64,000 nt of DNA, taken from positions 67,629 through 131,628 of the forward strand of contig CAKUKM010000006.1 in assembly GCA_934663595.1 (NCBI GenBank). The letters are read 5' to 3'. Position numbers and translations under genes: made by a program. Positions 26,194 to 34,598 of the stretch are shown in pieces (the first letter of the stretch is position 1; every line of letters starts with the position of its first letter). The stretch comes from an uncultured Clostridia bacterium. GTDB lineage: Bacteria > Bacillota > Clostridia > Christensenellales > Aristaeellaceae. The notes beneath the pieces were generated by a model. It did no database searches, was not told the origin of the DNA, and saw only the letters and a list, made by a program, of their open reading frames with translations.

Positions 26194-27516
26194 TTATAGC
26201 TTAACGCCCATGCCCCTCAAAAAGGCCTGAACGCTTGCAACATCCACCTCTCGCGGCGTCACGCCCTGCGCAACGGAAAGCGCCGCGGCCACGCCGGCCG
26301 CCTGGCCCATACCCATGCATTCGCCCATTCCGCGGCCCGACGCGAAGCCCAAATGCGTGGCCGACGCACATCTTCCGGCCACCAGCAGGCCGTCCACGCC
26401 CTTCGGAAGCAGGCAGCGATATGGATATGCATGGCCCGAAACCATCTGCGCGGTATAATAGCCCACCGCATCGATGAATCCATATCGGCGCGATACGATA
26501 TCCTCGAATTCCGGCGCGTTCAGCGCGTCTTCATGCGTAATCAGATATTCGCCCACGATTCTGCGCGTATCGCGAATCGCCGCCTGATAGCCCGCGCGCA
26601 CCAGATGGCAATCCTCCAGCCCGGGCATGGCCATTGCGCGCGCGAAATTCGCAAAATCCACCGCCGCGCGAACGCCCATTCGCTCCGCAATCGTGCGATC
26701 GCCGGGATTCGTCATATCCAGCTTTTCCCAGCCGGGCAGGCCGCCGTTATTTACATTCACCACGCCGGGCAGCGACGTTTCATCGAAATCGTACCACCGG
26801 CAAACCAGATACCCCTTCTCCGCCGCGCGATCGAGCATTTGCTGATACGCCTCGGCTTGGCCGAGCTTGAACGCGTAAAACCGGTCGATATCCACGTTTG
26901 AAAGCGTAAACAGCATTGCTGGCGGCAGGAAAATGCCGTCCGTTTCGCGCCCCTTTTGCATTTCAACGCCCGCATATGCCGCAACGTCGCCATCGCCGGT
27001 ACAGTCGATCACGCATTTCGCCCGGAAGCGCTCGGTTCCGTCCTTCGTGGAGACCACTACGCCGCAAATCCGATTTCCCTCTTTGATTGCGCCGACTACA
27101 GGGCTGAACAGCCGATATTTGCAGCCGCTCTCCTCCAGAAGATCCAGGCACGCCATGCGCAGGTATTCGGGATGAATCTGCAGTCCGCCGCGAATGTCGG
27201 TCGCCGGATGGCGGCGCACGGAATAGGCCTCGCCGCCATACCTGCGCACCGCATCGACGAATTTGTCGTGCACGCCGCCGCGCCTGCCGCCCTCGGGCGT
27301 TACGCCATCCAGCAGGATTCGATTGACCGGCATCCACATTGCCGCTGCGGCGACGCCGCCCATGCAGCCCGCGGCCTCCAGCAGCAGCGTTTTCGCCCCG
27401 GCCATTCGCGCCGCCACCGCGGCGCCGACGCCCGCCGGGCCGCCGCCACAGACGATGACGTCGAACGCTTCCTGCGCCTTGGGAAGAAATGCCGCGCATT
27501 TGCATTGATCTCGCAT
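26194..27516 (-). CDS. FAD-dependent oxidoreductase of sugar operon 3
   Basis: A 440-residue FAD_oxidored protein. The FAD fold is VIVCGGGPAGVGAAVAARMA, followed by LLLEAAGCMGGVAAAAMW, and CVIDCTGDGDVAAYAG lies near residue 175. It ends with GRGMGECMGMGQAAGVAAAL, the typical C-terminal FAD contact. It is related to the oxidoreductase of operon 1 but clearly different in sequence. GGAGGG lies just before the ATG. It may oxidise the imported sugar, feeding the enolase-type enzyme. Confidence 0.87.
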   Translation of the reverse strand: MRDQCKCAAFLPKAQEAFDVIVCGGGPAGVGAAVAARMAGAKTLLLEAAGCMGGVAAAAMWMPVNRILLDGVTPEGGRRGGVHDKFVDAVRRYGGEAYSVRRHPATDIRGGLQIHPEYLRMACLDLLEESGCKYRLFSPVVGAIKEGNRICGVVVSTKDGTERFRAKCVIDCTGDGDVAAYAGVEMQKGRETDGIFLPPAMLFTLSNVDIDRFYAFKLGQAEAYQQMLDRAAEKGYLVCRWYDFDETSLPGVVNVNNGGLPGWEKLDMTNPGDRTIAERMGVRAAVDFANFARAMAMPGLEDCHLVRAGYQAAIRDTRRIVGEYLITHEDALNAPEFEDIVSRRYGFIDAVGYYTAQMVSGHAYPYRCLLPKGVDGLLVAGRCASATHLGFASGRGMGECMGMGQAAGVAAALSVAQGVTPREVDVASVQAFLRGMGVKL

Positions 27517-27530
27517 TTACATCCCTCCGA

Positions 27531-28406
27531 TCAGCCCTTGACCGCGCCGCCGGTCAATCCGCTCACGAAATAGCGCTGGAATACGAAGAACAGCACGATG
27601 ATCGGAACGGTCGTGACCGAGCAGGCCGCCATCAGCTGGCCGTATTCCGTCGAGCTCTCCGACGCGTATTCCTGCAATCCGGTTGCATAGGTGCGCGTGG
27701 CCGAATCGGTCAGCACGCCCGAGAACATGACGTTGTTCCACGCCAGCAGGAACACGAACAGCGCCGTCGCCACGATTCCCGGAACCACAAGCGGCAGAAT
27801 CACGCGGAGCATCGCCTTGAACTGCGTGCAGCCGTCCACCTTCGCCGCCTCCTCCAGATCGATCGGAATGCTGTCGAAATAGCTCTTCAGCATCCAGATG
27901 GAATAGGGAATGCCGAACGTCGCAAACGCGATCACCAGGCCATGGTAGGTCTTCGTCATCGGAATTCCAGTCAGCTTCGTGATATTGACATAGATCAGAT
28001 ACAGCGGCAGCAGCATGGTAATGCCTGGAAACAGCTGCGTCGCCAGTGTGGAAAGCGTGAACAGCTTTTTGCCGCGAAAGTGGAACCGGCTCAGCCCGTA
28101 GGCCGCGGGCGTCGACAGGCACAGCGACGCGGCCACCGTAATCACGCACACAATCATGCTGTTTTTGATATACTTCATCAGCGGAATTGCTTCCCAGATG
28201 CGCACGTAATTGCGCGTAATCGGGTTTTCCGGCCAAAGCGGCGTATTGATGCCCATGATTGAGTACTTATCCGTAAACGATATCGAAATCATGATAAAAA
28301 TCGGAAACAGCGCAAAAATCAGGTAGCCCATAATCGCCAGCGCGCGCAGGACTCCGCCCAGAGTCAGCCATTTGCGCCGATGCCGGATCATCGGTCGATT
28401 CTGCAT
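27531..28406 (-). CDS. ABC sugar permease 3B (MalG type)
   Basis: A 291-residue permease with six helices. The EAA loop is LEEAAKVDGCTQFKAMLRVIL and the C terminus FQRYFVSGLTGGAVKG is typical of MalG-like subunits. The start at 28406 follows AAAGGAG; an earlier ATG at 28436 would precede that site. The partner gene 3A lies upstream. Confidence 0.92.
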   Translation of the reverse strand: MQNRPMIRHRRKWLTLGGVLRALAIMGYLIFALFPIFIMISISFTDKYSIMGINTPLWPENPITRNYVRIWEAIPLMKYIKNSMIVCVITVAASLCLSTPAAYGLSRFHFRGKKLFTLSTLATQLFPGITMLLPLYLIYVNITKLTGIPMTKTYHGLVIAFATFGIPYSIWMLKSYFDSIPIDLEEAAKVDGCTQFKAMLRVILPLVVPGIVATALFVFLLAWNNVMFSGVLTDSATRTYATGLQEYASESSTEYGQLMAACSVTTVPIIVLFFVFQRYFVSGLTGGAVKG

Positions 28407-28439
28407 AGTATCGCTTCTCCTTTCCATTTTAACCACCGG

Positions 28440-29339
28440 TCACAGGCCCTCCCGCTTCGTGGTTGCGCGAATATAGATTCCTGCAAACACCATCATGATC
28501 GCGAGCACCACCGTGGACATCGCCGCGCCTGCGCCCAGATCCCATGTCTGGAACGATGTCTGATAGATCAATACGGAAATCAGATTCGCCTTGCCCGAAG
28601 GAACGCTGCGACCGTACATGACATAGGGCAGCGTGAATTCACCGCTGCCGCGGATAAACGTCAGCAGAATCAGAATCACGGAAATATTCTTGATTCCCGG
28701 GAGCGTGATATACCAGAATCGCTGAAACGCATTGCCGCCGTCGATCTTGCAGGCCTCGTACTGCTCCAGCGGAATCGTCTGCAATCCGGCCAGGATCGAC
28801 AGCATTGCAAACGGCAGCGACGACCACAGATGCGCCACGATCAGCGCGCCCAGCGCGTATTTGTCCGAAAGCCACATGACGTTCGTCTCGATCAGATGCA
28901 GCGCGCGCAGCACCTTGTTGATGATGCCGTAATCGCTCATATACATCAGTCGCCAGATGAACGCGGCCACCACATTCGGCACAATCCACGGCACCAGCAG
29001 AAGCGCGCGCACAATTCCGCGCCCCTTGAACCGCTGATTCATCAGCAGCGCCTGCCCCAGTCCCAGAAGATAGCCCAATATCGAACAGATCAGCGTGTAT
29101 TCGATCGTTCCCAGCAGTGAGGTCGCAAACTGATTGCCCGCCGTCGTTCCGGCCTTGAAGATATTCAGGAAGTTTTTCAGCCCCACGAAGTTCACCTTGC
29201 TGAGCTCGCGCAGATTGGTTACTCCCAAATCCGTAAACGACATGCCGATCGAAAAGAAGCCCGGCAGAAACTGCACAAGCAGCATCGCGATCAGCGCCGG
29301 CACAATCCATGCAACCGCCCGGTTGTTCGTCCTGTTCAC
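28440..29339 (-). CDS. ABC sugar permease 3A (MalF/UgpA type)
   Basis: A 299-residue permease; helices begin at AVAWIVPALIAMLLVQFLPG. The EAA loop is YEACKIDGGNAFQRFWYITL, in which cysteine replaces the second alanine. GTG at 29339 is the best start, eight bases after AAGGGG; longer readings have no ribosome binding site. Confidence 0.9.
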   Translation of the reverse strand: MNRTNNRAVAWIVPALIAMLLVQFLPGFFSIGMSFTDLGVTNLRELSKVNFVGLKNFLNIFKAGTTAGNQFATSLLGTIEYTLICSILGYLLGLGQALLMNQRFKGRGIVRALLLVPWIVPNVVAAFIWRLMYMSDYGIINKVLRALHLIETNVMWLSDKYALGALIVAHLWSSLPFAMLSILAGLQTIPLEQYEACKIDGGNAFQRFWYITLPGIKNISVILILLTFIRGSGEFTLPYVMYGRSVPSGKANLISVLIYQTSFQTWDLGAGAAMSTVVLAIMMVFAGIYIRATTKREGL

Positions 29340-29422
29340 ATCCTTCACCCCTTGATTCAATATCAAAGGCGAGCGCCGCCGCTTTCCTGCTGCGTCGGCG
29401 CCCGCCTGAATCAACCTTGGCG

Positions 29423-30715
29423 TTATTGCTGAATCGCGTTATCGATTTCTACCGCCAGCGCATCCAGGCGCTCCTGGATGTCCGCATCCGTCAGCTTGGT
29501 TCCGTTCACATAGTCGGAATAGATCTGCTTGATGCACGCAGTCGTCGTGGACTGCATGGTGGACACCTTCGCATGCTGCGGCAGCCACATGTGGCTCTCC
29601 GCAACCACCTTCTTGAAGGTTTCAAACGCGGGCTTGATCGCAAACGCTTCGTCCTGCATCAGATCCAGGCGATACGGAACCCAGCCCAGGATGCTGTTCG
29701 AGCGAATGATCGATTCCGGGCTCGCCAGATACGAAAGCACCGTCAGCGCCGCCTCGGGATTCTTCGTGTAGGACATGACGCCAAATTCGCTCAGCGTAAC
29801 CACGCCGACCGTCAGCCCAGCGCTGCCCACCGGATGCGTGACCGTTCCGTAATTCATGCCGATCGGGCTCGCCTCGATGTCCATCCACCAGCTCGCGTTG
29901 CCATAGCCCAGCGCAACTTCCTGATTGATAAACGCGACCAGCGCATCGTCCATCGTGGATTCCACAAACGAGGAGCGGAGATAGCCGTTGTCGTACAGGT
30001 CGAGCACCTGGCGCACGGCCGCAACGCCGATTTCGTTGTTGAACTGCACCTTGCCGCTCTCATCCACGAGCTCTCCGCCATTGGTCACGACGGTCGACCA
30101 GAAGTAATTGCCCGTATCGCCACCGGAGCCGCACACCGCATACGCCGGCTGGCCCATGTACTTCGTCAGCGCGTCCACATCCTCGAGGAAGTCCTCGTAG
30201 GTCCAGCCCTCAACCGGATATTCCAGACCCGCCGCATCGTAGAGGTTCTTGTTGTAATACATTTCGCGACCGCCGCCGCCCCACGGAACCGCAATCACCT
30301 TGCCGTCGTAGGTCATGTAATGGTGACCCGCATCACAGTAGGCGTCATAGCCGCCGAACATGTCCATATGCTCCGTCAGATCCAGCAGTCCGCCCGTGGC
30401 CGCAATGACCGGCGGAACGCCCGAGCCCATCTGGATGATGTCCGAGCCCTCGCCGCTCGCAACCGCCATCAAATGCTTGTTCAGATAGTCGCCCCAGGAT
30501 TCCATCTCCACCACCATGTTGATTCCGGTCTCTTCCAGAATCTGCGCCTTCAGATCGTCGAGCCACGCATCATACGCCTCGCGCACCGCGTCCGACGGCG
30601 TATTCAGGCTCACCTGAATGGTCACGCCCTCGTAAGGCTTTCCCTCTGCCAGCGCGCCGATGCAGCCCGCCGCCAGAATGAGCACCAGCGCCAATGTAAA
30701 CAGTTTTCGCATCAT
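29423..30715 (-). CDS. Sugar-binding protein of ABC importer 3 (lipoprotein)
   Basis: A 430-residue solute-binding protein. The signal MMRKLFTLALVLILAAGC contains the lipobox LAAGC, so Cys18 is probably lipidated. The mature body begins EGKPYEGVTIQVSLNTPSD and follows the family-1 pattern (VPWGGGGREMYYNKNLYDAAG, ALTVLSYLASPESI). It is the first gene of operon 3 and is transcribed away from the PrpR-like regulator. GGGAGG lies eight bases before the first ATG. Confidence 0.9.
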   Translation of the reverse strand: MMRKLFTLALVLILAAGCIGALAEGKPYEGVTIQVSLNTPSDAVREAYDAWLDDLKAQILEETGINMVVEMESWGDYLNKHLMAVASGEGSDIIQMGSGVPPVIAATGGLLDLTEHMDMFGGYDAYCDAGHHYMTYDGKVIAVPWGGGGREMYYNKNLYDAAGLEYPVEGWTYEDFLEDVDALTKYMGQPAYAVCGSGGDTGNYFWSTVVTNGGELVDESGKVQFNNEIGVAAVRQVLDLYDNGYLRSSFVESTMDDALVAFINQEVALGYGNASWWMDIEASPIGMNYGTVTHPVGSAGLTVGVVTLSEFGVMSYTKNPEAALTVLSYLASPESIIRSNSILGWVPYRLDLMQDEAFAIKPAFETFKKVVAESHMWLPQHAKVSTMQSTTTACIKQIYSDYVNGTKLTDADIQERLDALAVEIDNAIQQ

Positions 30716-30795
30716 GATTCCAGCCTCCCATTTTTATTGCGGTCTCCGCCGCATAATTCCGTTTCATCTGCCCCGGGGGCGTTTCGCTTGGCTAT

Positions 30796-30824
30796 AGAAT
30801 AGCAGATTCCTCGTCCCGCCGCAA
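30796..30824 (-). promoter_or_regulatory. Promoter of sugar operon 3
   Basis: Minus strand TTGCGG (30824-30819), 17 bp, TATTCT (30801-30796). It lies about 80 bases before the binding-protein start. Confidence 0.55.
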
Positions 30825-30834
30825 CCGCAAAATC

Positions 30835-30910
30835 GTTTTAATATGCAACAGTTTGCCATGTTTCGTGCGGATTCGTTTGCGTTTGCATTCATTACGTTGC
30901 AATATTAAAC
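30835..30910. promoter_or_regulatory. Paired operator-like inverted repeat in divergent region
   Basis: GTTTTAATATGCAAC (30835-30849) and GTTGCAATATTAAAC (30896-30910) are near-perfect inverted copies about 61 bp apart centre to centre, close to six helical turns. They lie between the operon 3 promoter and the divergent regulator, inside a 346-bp gap that is richer in A/T than its surroundings. Binding by the adjacent regulator with DNA looping is inferred. Confidence 0.55.
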
Positions 30911-31061
30911 AATTTACAATCCGATATGCGGCTTCTCAACTGTTTTTCCGGAGATTTCGTTTGTTTTCCCGTCTTAGCGCTCATTTTTTGTAGCGTTTTT
31001 GAACAATCCATGTTATAATGCAATCGGTTCCCGAATCAATTGCGACGCAAAGGAGAAATTC

Positions 31062-32834
31062 GTGAAGACAAGAATACTGGCCGTGTGCCCCTATGAGGCG
31101 CTGCAGGATCTGATTCTGGATATTGCGCAGGAACGCGACGACGTGGAGGTCACCTCCATCGTGGGCGATTTGTCCGAGGGCGAGCGCCTGCTGGAACGCG
31201 TGTGCGGCATGTTGGAGGGCTGCGAGGCGATCATTTCCCGCGGCGGAACAATGCGCATGCTGCAGGAAAAAGTGCAGACGCCCGTGATCGAAATTTCCAG
31301 CAACGGCTTTGACATCATGCGCATCGTGCGCCTGCTCCGGGATTACACGGGCAAATACGCGCTGATCGGCACCCACAAAACCGAGCAGGACGCGCGCATG
31401 ATCTGCGAAATGCTCGGCTCGAGCATCGACCTATACACCTTTCCCAAGGACCAGAGCCCCTATGAACAGCTGAAGGCGCTCAAGGAGCAGGGCTATCAGC
31501 TGGTGATCGGCGGCGTTACCGTGAATCTCACCGCGCGATCGCTGGGTATGAACGCGCTGCTGATTACCTCCGGTCGGGAGGCCATTTCCGCCGCGATGGA
31601 CGAGGCCGTTCGCATCTGTCGGCTGACCGCGCAATACAAGCTCGAAAATCAGCTTCTGCGGGCTCTCTTAACCAGCGAGGGCGGCGGCGCGGCAATTCTC
31701 GACGATCAGGGGCGGCTCCTATACCGCAGCAGCTCGCTTCCGGACGTTCCCGTCGACGCGCTGCGCAAGCAGTTTGAAGCGGTGCTGAACTTCGGCGACC
31801 TGTCCACGCACATCCGAATCGACCAAAAGCCCTATACCCTGCAGGGGCGGCGCTGCACCATCGGCAACGCGCTGTATGTGCTGCTGCGCATATCGCCCTG
31901 CTATTACATCGAATCCGGCATGCAGGGCTGGATTTCGGCGCAGCGATTCTCGATCGGCAGCCGGCCGTTTTTCAGCACGCTGAACGGCCACAGCGCGGCG
32001 CTCGCGAAGCTGCTTTCCCAGATTCAGGCCTATGCAAAGAGCTCGCAGCCAATCGCGGTATACGGCGAGCCCGGCTCCGGCAAGGACGACGCCATTCACC
32101 AGCTGCACGTCACCTCCCGCAGCCGCGCGAGCGATCTGATCCTGATCGACGCGGCCAAGGGCACCAAAAAGCTATGGGAAATGCTGCTGGAAAGCCCGCA
32201 TTCACCGCTTCAGCAGCTCGGCTATTCCATCTGCTTCAAAAACATGCAGGACGTGCCTGCGGCGATGCATCCCGCGCTCGAGGAATACACCCGCACCGCA
32301 ACCGAGCTGCATTCCGGGCGGCTGATCTTCTCCTGGACGGTCTCCTCAATCGCGCAGATGGAAAACGATTCGTTTTATCGCTTTCTGCTGGACAACACCG
32401 GCGCGCTCTCGCTGCGCGTGCCTTCGCTGCGCGAGCGCATCGAGGACATTCCGAGCCTGCTGAGCGTGATGATCAGCGAATGCAACACCCAGCTGGGCCG
32501 GCAGATCTTCGGCACGGAGGAGGGCGTGCTGCCTCTGCTTCAGGCCTGCGACTGGCCTTTCAACTTCATCCAGTTTCGCCAGCTCGTGCGCGACGCGGTA
32601 ATGCTGAGCGCGGGCTCGCAGATCACGACGGCCTCCGTGCAGAATCTGCTCGCAAGCATTCGCTCCACACCCGGACAAAACGCCTTCGGCGCGCTGAACC
32701 TGAATCAGACGCTCGACGAAATTAATCAGGACGTGATTCAGATCGTACTGCGCGAGGAGAATTTCAATTACACGCGCACCGCCGCCCGTCTGGGCATCAG
32801 CCGAAGCTCGCTCTGGCGCAAAACCAGGCAATAA
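31062..32834 (+). CDS. PrpR-type sensory regulator with degenerate AAA+ domain
   Basis: A 590-residue regulator. Residues 1-185 look like the PrpR N-terminal sensory domain (ISRGGTMRMLQE, TPVIEISSNGFDIMR, VIGGVTVNLTARSLG). A linker follows, then a remnant of the sigma-54 activator AAA+ domain: Walker A GEPGSGKDDAIH is kept and PSLRERIEDIPSLL is clear. The GAFTGA loop that touches sigma-54 is absent, and the Walker B region reads SICFKNMQ instead of LFLDEI. A Fis-type helix-turn-helix ends the protein (NYTRTAARLGISRSSLWRKTRQ). It probably controls operon 3. The GTG start follows AAAGGAG; TGTTATAAT lies upstream at about 31012-31020. Confidence 0.85.
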   Translation: MKTRILAVCPYEALQDLILDIAQERDDVEVTSIVGDLSEGERLLERVCGMLEGCEAIISRGGTMRMLQEKVQTPVIEISSNGFDIMRIVRLLRDYTGKYALIGTHKTEQDARMICEMLGSSIDLYTFPKDQSPYEQLKALKEQGYQLVIGGVTVNLTARSLGMNALLITSGREAISAAMDEAVRICRLTAQYKLENQLLRALLTSEGGGAAILDDQGRLLYRSSSLPDVPVDALRKQFEAVLNFGDLSTHIRIDQKPYTLQGRRCTIGNALYVLLRISPCYYIESGMQGWISAQRFSIGSRPFFSTLNGHSAALAKLLSQIQAYAKSSQPIAVYGEPGSGKDDAIHQLHVTSRSRASDLILIDAAKGTKKLWEMLLESPHSPLQQLGYSICFKNMQDVPAAMHPALEEYTRTATELHSGRLIFSWTVSSIAQMENDSFYRFLLDNTGALSLRVPSLRERIEDIPSLLSVMISECNTQLGRQIFGTEEGVLPLLQACDWPFNFIQFRQLVRDAVMLSAGSQITTASVQNLLASIRSTPGQNAFGALNLNQTLDEINQDVIQIVLREENFNYTRTAARLGISRSSLWRKTRQ

Positions 32835-32838
32835 AAAA

Positions 32839-32865
32839 GCGGGATCGCTCGATCCCGCCTTTTTT
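32839..32865 (+). terminator. Terminator after the PrpR-like gene
   Basis: GCGGGATCG (32839-32847) pairs with CGATCCCGC (32850-32858), then C and six T. The A run before the stem would also let it serve panB on the other strand. Confidence 0.9.
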
Positions 32866-32872
32866 GCGCCGT

Positions 32873-33718
32873 TCAGCGCATCATTTTCTCGATCGCGGCG
32901 CGCTCCGCCTCGTCGATCTTGTAGGTGTGCGTGCCGTCGATGGGGAAATTGCCGGCGCGCACTTCCTCGCAGTACGCGCGGAACGCCGCCTCCATCTCGC
33001 GGCCGAGCTCCGCGTATTTTTTCACGAATTTCGGCGTGAAATTGTCGTACATGCCCACCATATCCGCATAAATCAGCAGCTGACCATGCGTATGCGACCC
33101 CGCGCCGATGCCCAGCACCGGAATCGACAGCTTTTTGGCGATCAGTTCGCCCACGACTTCCGGCACGCCCTCCACCAGCAGCGCGCACGCGCCTGCCTCC
33201 TGAATGCGAATCGCCTCGTCCAGCAGCTTTTTCGCGGCCTCCGCGCTCTTGCCCTGCGCCTTATAGCCGCCCATCTGCGCGCCGAACTGCGGCGTAAGCC
33301 CGATATGGCCGAACACGAGAATGCCGATCGACGCAATTGCGCGAATGCGCTCGCAGATTTCCGCGCCGCCGCCCTCGAGCTTGATCGCGTCGCACAGCGC
33401 CTCCTTCGTGAATCGGCCCGCGTTGCGCACGGCCTCCTCGTTCGAAACCTGATACGACATGTACGGCATATCGCCCACGACGAACGTGTTCGGCGCGCCG
33501 CGGCGCACAGCCCTGCTGTGAATGATCATTTCGTCCATCGTTACCGGGTAGGTGGTATCGTAGCCGAGCGTCACCATGCCCAGCGAATCCCCCACCAGAA
33601 TCATATCCACGCCGGCCTTTTCCTCGTATTTCGCCGTCAGATAGTCGTATCCCGTAAGCCATGTAATCTTCTCGCCTGTCTTTGCCATGCGATGAAAGTC
33701 CAATATGCTCTTTTTCAC
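32873..33718 (-). CDS. panB: 3-methyl-2-oxobutanoate hydroxymethyltransferase
   Basis: A 281-residue barrel enzyme that makes ketopantoate from ketoisovalerate and methylenetetrahydrofolate, the first step of pantothenate and CoA synthesis. Metal ligands are Asp in LVGDSLGMV and Asp in VVGDMPYMSY; the catalytic Glu is in LLVEGVPEVV. Length is normal. The start is GTG (33716-33718) after AGGAGGAACGGG. It stands alone: panC and panD are not in the window. A promoter is visible at 33760-33789. Confidence 0.95.
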   Translation of the reverse strand: MKKSILDFHRMAKTGEKITWLTGYDYLTAKYEEKAGVDMILVGDSLGMVTLGYDTTYPVTMDEMIIHSRAVRRGAPNTFVVGDMPYMSYQVSNEEAVRNAGRFTKEALCDAIKLEGGGAEICERIRAIASIGILVFGHIGLTPQFGAQMGGYKAQGKSAEAAKKLLDEAIRIQEAGACALLVEGVPEVVGELIAKKLSIPVLGIGAGSHTHGQLLIYADMVGMYDNFTPKFVKKYAELGREMEAAFRAYCEEVRAGNFPIDGTHTYKIDEAERAAIEKMMR

Positions 33719-33759
33719 AAACCCGTTCCTCCTGTTTCTGCGTTGCCGCCGGCAATCTC

Positions 33760-33789
33760 TGTATACACCGCGTTTCGCAGCGCTGTCAA
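33760..33789 (-). promoter_or_regulatory. Promoter of panB
   Basis: Minus strand TTGACA (33789-33784), 18 bp, TATACA (33765-33760). The rest of the 337-bp gap (33790-34055) is A/T-rich for this genome and holds no gene or hairpin that I can support. Confidence 0.7.
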
Positions 33790-34055
33790 TACGGGTCGCG
33801 ATTTCTTCGCCGTAATGTTATTTTAATGCAATTATTCTTAACACTAATTTTGTTCTTCAGCAATATCGGATTCTATTTTGCCTCATTCTTTATATCGCAA
33901 ATTTCTTTTTTGCATTTTCCTTGTCGAAGCGGCAAAATCGCATTCTGCTTTCGGGGAGGATGAATCCCCTTCTGCCGCAGCGAAAAATAAAACGATCTTC
34001 GCTTTTCCAAAGGAAAAAGCCCCCGCAGCGCGAAGGCCATTTCTCGATTGAAAAT

Positions 34056-34598
34056 TCACATATCCCGAATGCAATCGAAGTTTTTCTGGATGTAGTCGGC
34101 ACCGCTCCAGACGGTCATGACGGCGGAGATGTACATCGCGACGTCTGCGAACGGGGTTAGCGGGGCGAAGGCACCGTCGATTGCGGTCAGCAGCAGCGCG
34201 ATCACCGCGATCATCTGCGTAACGGTTTTGATCTTTCCGAGGATTCCGGCGGCGATCACCTTGCCGGTTCCCGCGGCAACCAGGCGGAATCCGCTGATTG
34301 CGAATTCGCGCGCGAGCATCACGATGCACACCCAGCCCGGCATGCGCCCACGCTCGACCAGCACGATCATCGCGCTCATCACCAGGAGTTTGTCCGCAAT
34401 CGGGTCGATGAACTTTCCGAAGTTCGTCACCAGCCCGTTTTTGCGCGCAATATGGCCGTCCAGCGCGTCGGTAATCGAGGCGAGGATGAACACCGCGACC
34501 GCCGCATATTGCGCCGCCGGCGCGCTCATCAGCGCCAGAATCACAAATACCGGAATCATGCAGATTCTCAGCATGGAAAGCTTATTCGGCAAATTCAT
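34056..34598 (-). CDS. pgsA: CDP-diacylglycerol-glycerol-3-phosphate phosphatidyltransferase
   Basis: A 180-residue membrane enzyme that makes phosphatidylglycerol phosphate. The family signature DxxDGxxARxxxxxTxFGxxxDxxxDK is complete: DALDGHIARK, then TNFGKFIDPIADK (about residues 43-69). Four or more helices follow. It starts directly after the rimO stop codon, an arrangement (rimO-pgsA) common in Clostridia. Confidence 0.94.
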   Translation of the reverse strand: MNLPNKLSMLRICMIPVFVILALMSAPAAQYAAVAVFILASITDALDGHIARKNGLVTNFGKFIDPIADKLLVMSAMIVLVERGRMPGWVCIVMLAREFAISGFRLVAAGTGKVIAAGILGKIKTVTQMIAVIALLLTAIDGAFAPLTPFADVAMYISAVMTVWSGADYIQKNFDCIRDM

